A stretch of 7,941 bases of DNA, from positions 1 to 7,941 of the forward strand of contig JAFZUH010000203.1 of assembly GCA_017618435.1 (NCBI GenBank), in the 5' to 3' direction. A program made the position numbers and the translations under genes. Shown in pieces: positions 1 through 7,300 of the stretch (its first letter is position 1; each line of letters opens with the position of its first letter). A model generated the notes under the pieces. That model made no database searches. It was not told where the DNA came from and was given only the letters and a program-made list of their open reading frames with translations. This DNA comes from Bacteroidales bacterium (GTDB taxonomy: Bacteria; Bacteroidota; Bacteroidia; Bacteroidales; WCHB1-69).

Positions 1-77
1 AAGCTTTGGTTTGGCAGCCACGGGCAAGTGCTTGCTACTTGGGTAACATTGCCAACAAGGTCATAGGTGTAATTTAT
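1..77 (-). repeat. Near-identical patch shared with 5972-6048
   Basis: Aligning base 1 with 5972 gives 75 identical bases of 77, with mismatches at positions 3 and 63. It encodes INYTYDLVGNVTQVASTCPW plus a few residues. Identity drops abruptly at 78 (TRRLSSIQTTDNNTTLSS against TRRLSEIATNNGSL). The patch may extend beyond the window. Confidence 0.88.
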
Positions 78-512
78 GGAAGACAAGGTCGTGTTGTTAT
101 CCGTTGTTTGTATGGAGGACAAACGGCGGGTAATATTATCATATGTATAATCTGTTTTTATGCCGTTGCCGTATTTTTGGCTTATCTTCGCTCCGAACTT
201 GTCATACTTTATGCTGTCCAAGTAATTGTACATTGTCAATTGTACATTATACATTCTGAACAGTTGTCCTCCAAGGTCATATTCATAATTTACCACTTCG
301 TTGTCCGGATAGGTGATATTTAAAATTCTGCCCCAGCTGTCGTACTCAAACTGTGTGTTTAAGGCAAGCGGCTGAGATAGGAAAGGCAAAGCGTAAATTC
401 GGGTTTCTTTGGTTACCTCGCCCATATTGCCGTACTCATAGCACATTACGCCGCTTTCGTCATAGAGGGGGTGATTAGTAAAATTTGCATACTTACAATT
501 TCTTTTTACCAT
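1..512 (-). CDS. Third, further truncated orphan Rhs cassette (C-terminus outside window)
   Basis: An open frame starts at ATG 512-510 and continues through the left edge, giving 170 residues in the window. The first 15 codons (MVKRNCKYANFTNHP) resemble nothing else here. From residue 16 (base 467) it matches the Rhs core of the other two copies: LYDESGVMCYEYGNMGE, FEYDSWGRILNITYPDNE, YEYDLGGQL, DKFGAKISQKYGNGIKT and YTYDLVGNVTQVASTCPW. An in-frame TAA at 524-522 closes the frame upstream, so this ATG is the first possible start. It overlaps the preceding gene's stop in ATGGTAA, an arrangement compatible with translational reinitiation. It lacks a signal peptide and most of the Rhs shell, so it is probably a silent or coupled tip cassette whose toxin end lies beyond position 1. 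It could also be a decaying remnant, although no frameshift or stop is visible. Confidence 0.85.
   Translation of the reverse strand, partial: MVKRNCKYANFTNHPLYDESGVMCYEYGNMGEVTKETRIYALPFLSQPLALNTQFEYDSWGRILNITYPDNEVVNYEYDLGGQLFRMYNVQLTMYNYLDSIKYDKFGAKISQKYGNGIKTDYTYDNITRRLSSIQTTDNNTTLSSINYTYDLVGNVTQVASTCPWLPNQS
224..248. repeat. Short direct repeat AATTGTACATT x2 inside the third Rhs copy
   Basis: AATTGTACATT occurs at 224-234 and again at 238-248, separated by GTC and followed by a partial third unit (ATACATT). In frame it replaces MYNNSSYTYLD of copy 1 with MYNVQLTMYNYLD, two codons longer. It looks like a small in-frame repeat insertion or replacement. Confidence 0.75.
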
Positions 513-1018
513 ATTGTTTCTTTATAAAATAAAACCTGATAAAAACATTTCAAAAGAAGAATACAACATTCTCCATCAGCATCTAAAGATACACCTTTAG
601 AATTGGAATATTTTTTTGTGCCTTTAAAAGTAAATGTTTGATTGAGGCACTTGCTATTAAAAAAATTTGATGGACAATTTGGCAATTCTCCATTCACAAA
701 GTAATAGTATCCATTGAATTTAAAAAAGAATTTTACATATTGAATATCCTCTATTCTAGGTTGTTTTTCTATTATTAAATCATAAACGCAATCTTTTATT
801 TGTTTAAAAGTAACGAGATATATACTATCAAAATCATTTGACTCAACACAATGAACACAATATTTTTGTAATATGCTATCCAAATCATTCAAAAAAGAGA
901 TGTTGTTAATTTCAACCTCTGTTAGAACAAACTTAACAGAATTCTGCGATTTTAAAGTAATACAGAAAGAAAACATTATAAACAGAACTATAGAAATATT
1001 TTTTTTCAAACTAACCAT
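506..1018 (-). CDS. Small exported cysteine-rich protein, candidate immunity protein for tip 2
   Basis: This is a 170-residue protein of no family I recognise. The N-terminus is a typical signal peptide: MVSLKK, a hydrophobic run ISIVLFIMFSFCITL, then KSQNS, with cleavage likely after S24 or Q25. Cys19 lies inside the hydrophobic run without a good lipobox, so lipoprotein processing is unlikely. The mature part has eight cysteines (54, 57, 77, 115, 124, 151, 152, 158), including CVHC and GECC, which fits disulfide formation or metal binding. There is an aromatic strand-like stretch FFFKFNGYYYF at about 97-107. The gene begins 30 bases after the stop of the JAMM-bearing orphan Rhs, behind an almost pure A/T leader, and its stop overlaps the start of the next Rhs frame. 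Location, small size and low GC (18 of 60 at 541-600) suggest the cognate immunity gene; this is inference. Confidence 0.82.
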   Translation of the reverse strand: MVSLKKNISIVLFIMFSFCITLKSQNSVKFVLTEVEINNISFLNDLDSILQKYCVHCVESNDFDSIYLVTFKQIKDCVYDLIIEKQPRIEDIQYVKFFFKFNGYYYFVNGELPNCPSNFFNSKCLNQTFTFKGTKKYSNSKGVSLDADGECCILLLKCFYQVLFYKETIW

Positions 1019-1048
1019 TATATTTATTTTTTGAATTTAAGCAATAAT

Positions 1049-3319
1049 TTAAAAAACTTTCTCTACTCCATCCATAGCTTCTTGAACTATTTTTCTAAAT
1101 ACCTGACGATAACAATTCTTTCCTGTATAAATCCGAAAAGTAGGTTCTTTCCCAAAATCTATATTATAAAAAAACATCTCTTCAAATGTTTCAAAATCAG
1201 TCTTTGATGGTTTTGAATTCCCATTCGGATGATTATGTGTATAAATTCTAATATAATTCTTTATTCCTAACATATTTGTAGAAAAACCGAGAATTTTATC
1301 ATTCTGATATGAGGTATATAAATAATTTTGGCCATTTTTTTTATCTTCTTTTCCTATTTGTAAAAAACCCCATTCAATATCAGTGTTCTCTGCTAGAAAC
1401 TCAAATATTTCTTGAGCGTTATCATCTCCTTTAATTTTGCAAGATTGTAAATCTTCTCTATGATTTCTAAGTTTAATAGTCCCATTTTCATATTCTTTTC
1501 CGACAATAGTTTCACCATTTTCTTTTTTTATAATAATTTTATCCGAAGACCCTTTTTCTCCTGAACGAGTTATTTTTTTCTTTGCTATATCAATCTCATA
1601 ATCATCCTTTCCACTCGGATCCACCCTTCCCACAGGATTATTACTACAATAATGATAAGGCGTCAACCAAGGTTTCTCACTCATTAACGGGTCTCGGGAA
1701 ATGAATATAGGAGGAGCATAATATCTTGCCTCGTAATAATAGAAACCTGTCTCTTCATCCAACTCCTTAGCGTTGAAACTATATTTCGGGAATGCGTCTC
1801 CCATAACATGGGTGTTGTATTCGGAGATAATATCCCCATAGGGAGCATAAAGAAAACTTTGTACCACAGACTGTTGTGCGTCCGTTACATACATGGTGGA
1901 TGCCAAATGGTTAGGGTGGTAGTAGAATATGGCATTGTTGTCGCCTGTCACTTGTAAAAATTCCAAAGGAATTAAATCACCTTCTTGCATGTCCGTAGGT
2001 TCATCATATAAATGTTGTCCTATCGCATTGTATATTATTTGTTTTACATCCTGTTTGTAAGCCTCCAATTCTTGTTCGTTCTCCACGGATATAGAAACTT
2101 GTTGTTCTCCTAAACGGCTGGCTATCCTTTCTGTTCCATTATAGTAATGCTTGGTATATTCACCTGCTTGTGTAAAGTTTAGGTAAGTATTAGGATAAAA
2201 CATCGCACTTTGTACCATAGGCTGTATGGGTTGCGGTTGGCCGTTCACCCATTGGTTGGCATTAAACAGGTTCACTTTGTAGGTGCGGGTGTTGGAAGCG
2301 TTATAGCCGTACAAACTTATCTGCATGTCCGTGCCGCAGGCTTTTAAATTACCGGAAACATTAAAATAATAGTAATCCGTGTTTTGTGTTGGGTGGTCAT
2401 ATCTTTTGCGTATGCTGCCGTTAATGCCGTAAGTGCAAGTTTCCAAGGGCTGCGGGTTTTGCTGCATATCGTATTTTATAATAGGAGCAAAAGAGGTCTG
2501 TCCCTGTGCCATGTCTGCACTGCTACCCGGAAAATAATACCTGTAATTTTTATTTTCGGAAATATTGGTGGCGGGGTCGGTCGTCTGTTGTGTATAAGTG
2601 TTTATCTTACCCCAATTGTTATAGGTGTATGCACCGCTGCAAAGCACATTGTTGTTGCAGGTGCTTTCCGCGGTTAGCAGTTGGTCGGCAGAATCGTAAG
2701 AGTAACGCTCTGTTACTTGGTATTGCGGCATAGGGTAGGAAGAATTTACCCTTATGATATTGCCTATGGAGTCGTAGTTGTATTGCAAATAAGAAAGCGT
2801 GTTGCCGCTGTAGGTGGTCAGCAGGCTGTCCAATCGCTGTGTCAGCGGATAATAAGTATAGTTCGTTTTTATGCCGTTGCCATATTTTTGAGATATTTTT
2901 GCACCAAACTTATTATATTGTACGCTGTCTAAATAGGTATAGTTTTGGTTGTTATAGAATTTAAACAATTGTCCGCCGCAATCATAATCATAACTTACTA
3001 TCTCATTATCAGGATAAGTAATATTAAGTATTCTTCCCCAACTGTCATATTCAAATTGCGTGCTCAGGGCTATGATATTAGACAAGAAAGGCACGGTGTA
3101 AATTCTTGTCTCTCGGGTGATTTCACCCATGTTGCCATATTGGTAGCATACCAAACCGCTTTCATCATAAAGCGTGTCCACACGCCCGTAACTGTCGTAG
3201 TGGTAAACAACGGGAACTTCGTCCTGTCCATTTATGCTCTGCAACTCCGTGCTGCTGTGGTGATTGGCATCGGTGGAGGTGGTCATTATATGTCTATTGC
3301 TTTTCAATTGCTGAAACAT
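1049..3319 (-). CDS. Orphan (N-terminally truncated) Rhs protein with canonical JAMM C-terminal domain
   Basis: This second Rhs gene repeats the core of the upstream one but lacks its first several hundred residues and has no signal peptide. Homology begins abruptly at TTSTDANHHSS (base 3283), matching TTTTDANHHSS at 6823. About 97 codons present in the first copy are then missing between INGQ and VYHY. YD repeats such as FEYDSWGR and YDYDCGG continue to the core end at residues 528-570 (YYEARYYAPP, SRDP, NNPVGRVDPSG). Residues 571-756 form a new tip with HNHPNGNSKPSKTD. The ATG at 3319 overlaps the preceding gene by 26 bases; Met12 (ATG at 3286) is an alternative start that avoids overlap and yields 745 residues. 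The gene is best read as a displaced tip cassette that could recombine into the main Rhs gene, or be expressed by translational coupling. Its immunity candidate follows after 30 bases. Confidence 0.92.
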   Translation of the reverse strand: MFQQLKSNRHIMTTSTDANHHSSTELQSINGQDEVPVVYHYDSYGRVDTLYDESGLVCYQYGNMGEITRETRIYTVPFLSNIIALSTQFEYDSWGRILNITYPDNEIVSYDYDCGGQLFKFYNNQNYTYLDSVQYNKFGAKISQKYGNGIKTNYTYYPLTQRLDSLLTTYSGNTLSYLQYNYDSIGNIIRVNSSYPMPQYQVTERYSYDSADQLLTAESTCNNNVLCSGAYTYNNWGKINTYTQQTTDPATNISENKNYRYYFPGSSADMAQGQTSFAPIIKYDMQQNPQPLETCTYGINGSIRKRYDHPTQNTDYYYFNVSGNLKACGTDMQISLYGYNASNTRTYKVNLFNANQWVNGQPQPIQPMVQSAMFYPNTYLNFTQAGEYTKHYYNGTERIASRLGEQQVSISVENEQELEAYKQDVKQIIYNAIGQHLYDEPTDMQEGDLIPLEFLQVTGDNNAIFYYHPNHLASTMYVTDAQQSVVQSFLYAPYGDIISEYNTHVMGDAFPKYSFNAKELDEETGFYYYEARYYAPPIFISRDPLMSEKPWLTPYHYCSNNPVGRVDPSGKDDYEIDIAKKKITRSGEKGSSDKIIIKKENGETIVGKEYENGTIKLRNHREDLQSCKIKGDDNAQEIFEFLAENTDIEWGFLQIGKEDKKNGQNYLYTSYQNDKILGFSTNMLGIKNYIRIYTHNHPNGNSKPSKTDFETFEEMFFYNIDFGKEPTFRIYTGKNCYRQVFRKIVQEAMDGVEKVF
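1052..1609 (-). other. Variable C-terminal tip 2: JAMM/JAB metallopeptidase-type toxin domain
   Basis: This tip spans residues 571-756 of the orphan Rhs protein. It carries a full JAMM signature: E649 in DIEWGFLQIG, H695-N-H697-P, seven residues from the second His to S705, then K-T-D708, i.e. HxH-x7-SxxD. These residues bind zinc in JAMM peptidases such as the AMSH and Rpn11 deubiquitinases and in the JAB-like toxin domains predicted in polymorphic toxin systems. Part of the tip before the site is charged and lysine-rich (about 579-615). Sequence outside the metal-site motif does not obviously align with tip 1, so the two are different JAMM-like types. The segment is AT-rich (14 G/C of 60 at 1321-1380). 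The motif is directly visible; toxicity and substrate are inferred. Confidence 0.8.
1611..1624. repeat. Identical 14-base hinge at the core/tip boundary, copy 2
   Basis: Matches 4901-4914 exactly and marks the last common sequence before the two tips diverge. It is a plausible crossover end-point for tip exchange. Confidence 0.85.
1611..3283 (-). repeat. Rhs core repeat, copy 2 (in orphan gene)
   Basis: Collinear with 4901-6823 except for an in-frame absence of about 97 codons near its 5' end (between INGQ and VYHY). Homology starts only 10 bases after the stop codon of the preceding immunity candidate, so the boundary between immunity gene and repeat is sharp. Confidence 0.85.
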
Positions 3320-4298
3320 ACGCCAAATGCCTAATATTAAGATGGTCTTTTTGTTTGAAGATCACAATATCCATTTTAACAGAGTCCCCCCTGACATAAT
3401 TTTCTTTGAGAATGTTTTTGGCTATAGGAATACAATATGATTGTTTTTTGTACATGAAACGCACAGATGTATTTTGAACAAAATTGGAATCCATAACTGC
3501 AATATCGTCTGCATTTTCCCATGACTTCTCCCAATCTTTGATGACCACTGCCAAATCCTTTTTTTCGCATTTCCCGTTTTCAAATCTCAAATGCCTGTAC
3601 AACTTTCCTTTTGCAGACAGTTCCTGCCTCCTGAACTTTCGTTCTTCTTGAGAGATGGTATTTTGCATATCATACTGATATGAATTCATCCTGTTGGAAT
3701 TTGAAATATAATATTTGATGCTGCTTGGCGAATAAATGGCTGCATTTTTTTTGGAGACATATCCGCTGGAATGCTTGTCTGAACCGTAATGATAATAAAA
3801 CATTCCTTTTCTTTTGTTGTTGATGATGGTAAAAATCGCCGAACCTCCGAACAAGATGGCGGGGGAAATTTTCATCACGTAGGAATAAGAATGAGTGGAT
3901 TTTTTTTTGTACTCCGTATAGGTCAAATGAACCATCGCACTTCTCAAAGGAGTTTTTCTCAAAAAATCCATCTCTTCCTTATTTATATCCACCCCGACAT
4001 GGCGTTGATAAAACGGTATTTCCTTCGTATTGGTCAAAGTGTCTTCCACCTCGATATATCCGTCACAATCCATAGGCATTTTCCCATCAATAAAGAACAG
4101 CCATAGTATCCGTACATAAGGATAATTGGGATCCGGCACTTTTCTAACACCATCAAGACAAACATACTCTGTGTCAGATTCAATTTGCTCTTGTGTCTTT
4201 AACGGAGGAACGTATTGCAGTTCCTTTATATCAGTTTGAGCCCATGTTACGATGATAACATGTATTAGTATCCATAATAAAACGATATTTTTCTTCAT
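3294..4298 (-). CDS. Exported protein of unknown family, candidate immunity protein for tip 1
   Basis: I do not recognise this 334-residue protein. It has a clear signal peptide: MKKN, then a hydrophobic stretch LLWILIHVIIVTWA, with likely cleavage after A20 (TWA-QTD). There is no lipobox cysteine, so a soluble periplasmic or surface protein is expected. A second hydrophobic patch lies at about residues 145-160 (ISPAILFGGSAIFTII), too short for a certain membrane helix. A lysine/arginine/glutamate-rich section follows at about 218-265. The start at 4298 is supported by the signal peptide and the 10-base gap after the Rhs stop. No Shine-Dalgarno motif is visible, which is usual in Bacteroidota. 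Its position directly after a toxin tip and its AT-rich composition (15 G/C of 60 at 3661-3720) are what one expects of a cognate immunity gene. It could instead be an accessory or second effector protein. The gene is certain; the immunity role is inference. Confidence 0.85.
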   Translation of the reverse strand: MKKNIVLLWILIHVIIVTWAQTDIKELQYVPPLKTQEQIESDTEYVCLDGVRKVPDPNYPYVRILWLFFIDGKMPMDCDGYIEVEDTLTNTKEIPFYQRHVGVDINKEEMDFLRKTPLRSAMVHLTYTEYKKKSTHSYSYVMKISPAILFGGSAIFTIINNKRKGMFYYHYGSDKHSSGYVSKKNAAIYSPSSIKYYISNSNRMNSYQYDMQNTISQEERKFRRQELSAKGKLYRHLRFENGKCEKKDLAVVIKDWEKSWENADDIAVMDSNFVQNTSVRFMYKKQSYCIPIAKNILKENYVRGDSVKMDIVIFKQKDHLNIRHLAYVSAIEKQ

Positions 4299-4308
4299 TG
4301 AAATCTTA

Positions 4309-7300
4309 CTAATGCGTATTAATAAACACTTGTTTTAATTTTTCTATTTCTATGGAGAACAATTGTTTCCAATTCTTATCATAAAATACTGCACCATAAA
4401 TAGATACTCCCATCCCTTGCGTTCTATCTACAAAATCAGTACGGCCTGTTATCACATTTAAGTCTGCGTGTATCCTATTATCGTCATCACTAGGAACTAA
4501 GGCACTCCATTTTGCATACTTTCCCGGATGACTATGTATACAGGCTTCCATGTTTTTATAATTTATGATAGAAACAGATGGATATTCTCCGTCTTGCAGT
4601 TCTTCAACGCTCTTTTCACCTCTAAAAGTATGTGAAAAAAGCAATCCTTTATCTCTCTCCATACAAGTTGCGAATTCTCTGTTATCGCCCTCGTCTATAG
4701 TCATAAAATATACACGAAGTATATTGAAAACAACCTGTTTTGAGGTAGAAACAAAGATGTTTACAGAACTATTATTTATTATTCCATTTTCATTATAGGA
4801 AATACTTGCTTTATCTTTTATAAAATATATTTTACCGTCGTATTCACCATCCCATCCTAAATAATTACCATCTAAATCAAAATAGTCCCCAAATTCACAC
4901 CCACTCGGATCCACGTACTTCACTGGATTGTTCGCACAGTAGGCATAAGGAGACATCCAGAAGTACTTTTCAAACATAGGATCTCTGCTGGTAAATGTCG
5001 GCGGAGCATAATATCTTGCCTCATAGTAGTACATTCCTGTCTCTTCATCCAATTCCTTGGCATTAAAGGAGTATTTAGGTATTGTATTATTTCCAAAGTT
5101 TACATTATACTCTGTCGTAATCTCACCAAAAGGTGCATAAAGGAAACCTTGTGTAATTGTAGCATTGTTATCTGTTACAAATTCAGTAGAGCCTAAGTGG
5201 TTAGGATGATAGTAATAAATGTCATTAGGAGTGCCTGTGGGTTGTAGAGCATTTACATCTATAAAAGGAGGCAGGTCTATGAGTACCGTTTCATAAATTA
5301 ACTTATGGATATCCACTCTAAATTGGTCTTCCAACTGCAATTTACGGTCTTCTAATATATTATTGTTTAGGGCTATGGTTGTAGTATTATCACCCAAGCG
5401 GGATGCAACGCGTTCCATGCCATTGTAATAATGCTTGGTATATTCTCCGTTTTGGTTAAAGTTTAGATACGTGTTCGGATAAAACATAGCATTTTGCCAT
5501 TGTAAATTCAACGGCTGTTGTTGTCCGTTTATCCATAAATTAGTATTGTATAAACTTAATTTATAAGTTCTTGTATTAGCAGCATTGTAACCGTAATACG
5601 CAAAACTCATTATATCATCGCTGTAGGCTTTTAGGTTGCCTTGGGAGTTAAAGAGGTAATATTCCGTATGCTGTTGCGGTTGTGTTGTTTCCTTTTTTAT
5701 TAAACTACCGTTAATGCCATAAGACAGGCTTATTTGTTCGTCTCCGGTTTGCATTATCGGAGCAAAAGAAGTTTGTGCATGGCTGTAGTTAGCAGTAGGA
5801 TAAGCATAACTGCGGGAGTGTGTTTCCGTGGCATTGTTCAACATATCCGTTTGGGCAATGTCATATTGCATTACCTTTCCCCAGTTGCCATAATTTACGG
5901 CTAATTGGTAGCTTTGTGTCTCGTTAGCGGAAATAAGTTGGTCTGTACTATCGTAAGAAAATGTTTCCGTAAAACTTTGGTTTGGCAGCCACGGGCAAGT
6001 GCTTGCTACTTGGGTAACATTGCCAACAAGGTCGTAGGTGTAATTTATTAGAGAGCCGTTGTTTGTTGCAATCTCGCTTAACCTGCGGGTGGTGTCATTG
6101 TAAGTGTATTGCGTTAAAATGCCATTGCCGTAGTCTTGGCTGGTTTTTGCACCAAATTTGTCATAAATGATATTGTCCAAGTAAGTGTAACTGCTGTTGT
6201 TGTACATTCTTTCCAGCTGTCCGCCAAGGTCATAGTCATAGTTTACTATTTCGTTGTCTGGGTAGGTAATGTTTAAAATCCTGCCCCAGCTGTCGTACTC
6301 AAACAGGGTACTTAAAGCGAGCGGAGCACTCAAGAATGGCAAAGCATAAATCCTTGTCTCCCTTGTAATTTCTCCCATATTGCCATAGGTATAGCACATG
6401 ACGCCGCTTTCGTCGTAAACGCTGTCGGGCTGCCCGTAAGCATTGTAATGATAAACGGTGCTCAAAGCATCGTCATAGCTTACGCTGTCTATACGGTGTG
6501 CGGTGTAATGGTAGATGGTGGTTTTGGTTCTGTGTTGTCCGCTTTCCTGCCATCTTTGTCGGTAGGTGGAAAGGTTCATGCCGTTATAAGTGTAACTATC
6601 CCAAAGCTCACCCTCCGTGTAGGTCAGTTTTCTGCCCAAGAGGTCGTAGGTATAAATTCTTTCCCAGTCATTGGCTATACTGCTGTAAACGCGTATGTTG
6701 TCGCCTGCGGCGTTGTAGTCGAAATAGACAAATGGCTGACCGGCGGCTTTTACCGCCCAAGGCTGTCCGTTTACGTCTTTCAACTCTATGGAGGAATGAT
6801 GGTTAGCGTCGGTGGTGGTGGTCTTGAACAGCATTTTGCCCAAGTGACTGCCGTCAAAACCATATAGGAAAGTGCTGCTGCTGCCGTCGGGAGCCGTCTG
6901 TACCAAAGGACGGTCCAACACATCATACACCACCGTGGCGGGAGGAATGCTGCCCGTAACAAAGGCACATGCCGTGTCGGAAAGGGCTGCCTCCGTGGGA
7001 TAATAAGTTTTAATAGCTCTGCCCAAGGCGTCGTATTGCTGCAAGCCGCTCACCACCTGTTTTTCCACGCCGTTCACGGCGGCCTCCTTGCGGGTCTGCA
7101 CTATGCGTCCCAAACCGTCACAATAGGTGCGGACTTTTATGCTGTTGTTCGGGTGCTGCGAGTCGTAATGCTCTGTCAATGAGGAAGCATAGGCCTTTAG
7201 GCTGTCCTTGCCGAAATAGGAAAAACGCAGGGTATAGGGTTGGTTGGCGGCTATCTCCTTAGGTCCTCTTATGGTGAGGGTTCTGCCCCAAGCGTCCAAG

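Larger units (their letters stand above)
1..467 (-). repeat. Rhs core repeat, copy 3 (partial, continues off the left edge)
   Basis: Begins at LYDESG and runs in the same order as about 5972-6418 of copy 1 and 2725-3170 of copy 2. It is closer to copy 1 at its left end (see 1-77) and has sections resembling copy 2, such as KISQKYGNGIKT, so it is a mosaic of the two. Confidence 0.82.
4901..6823 (-). repeat. Rhs core repeat, copy 1 (in main gene)
   Basis: This stretch, from TTTTDANHHSS to VDPSG, is repeated in the orphan at 1611-3283 and partly at 1-467. Conservation is patchy at the DNA level. For example, ggagcataatatcttgcctc is identical at 5003-5022 and 1713-1732. This copy keeps a section of about 97 codons that the second copy lacks. 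It is the substrate for homologous exchange of tips. Confidence 0.85.

Noticed and set aside
6..323. Plus-strand open frame of 105 codons
   Set aside because: It lies antisense to the third Rhs copy, whose minus-strand frame matches the other two cores. It has no recognisable features.
1031..1055. Possible AT-rich hairpin or terminator between the second Rhs gene and the small exported gene
   Set aside because: The only complementarity is a few A/T pairs (TTTAA with TTAAA) and there is no GC stem, so it is not a credible terminator.
2384..3334. Several overlapping plus-strand open frames (2384-2677, 2506-2733, 2681-2932, 2945-3334)
   Set aside because: All are antisense shadows of the second Rhs core. 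Their predicted proteins are low-complexity mirror images of YD repeats.
3376..3570. Minus-strand frame of 64 codons inside the 334-residue gene
   Set aside because: It is an out-of-frame overlap with no independent support.
3789..4106. Plus-strand open frame opposite the 334-residue exported protein
   Set aside because: The minus-strand gene has a signal peptide and fits the cassette spacing; the antisense frame has neither support nor a sensible context.
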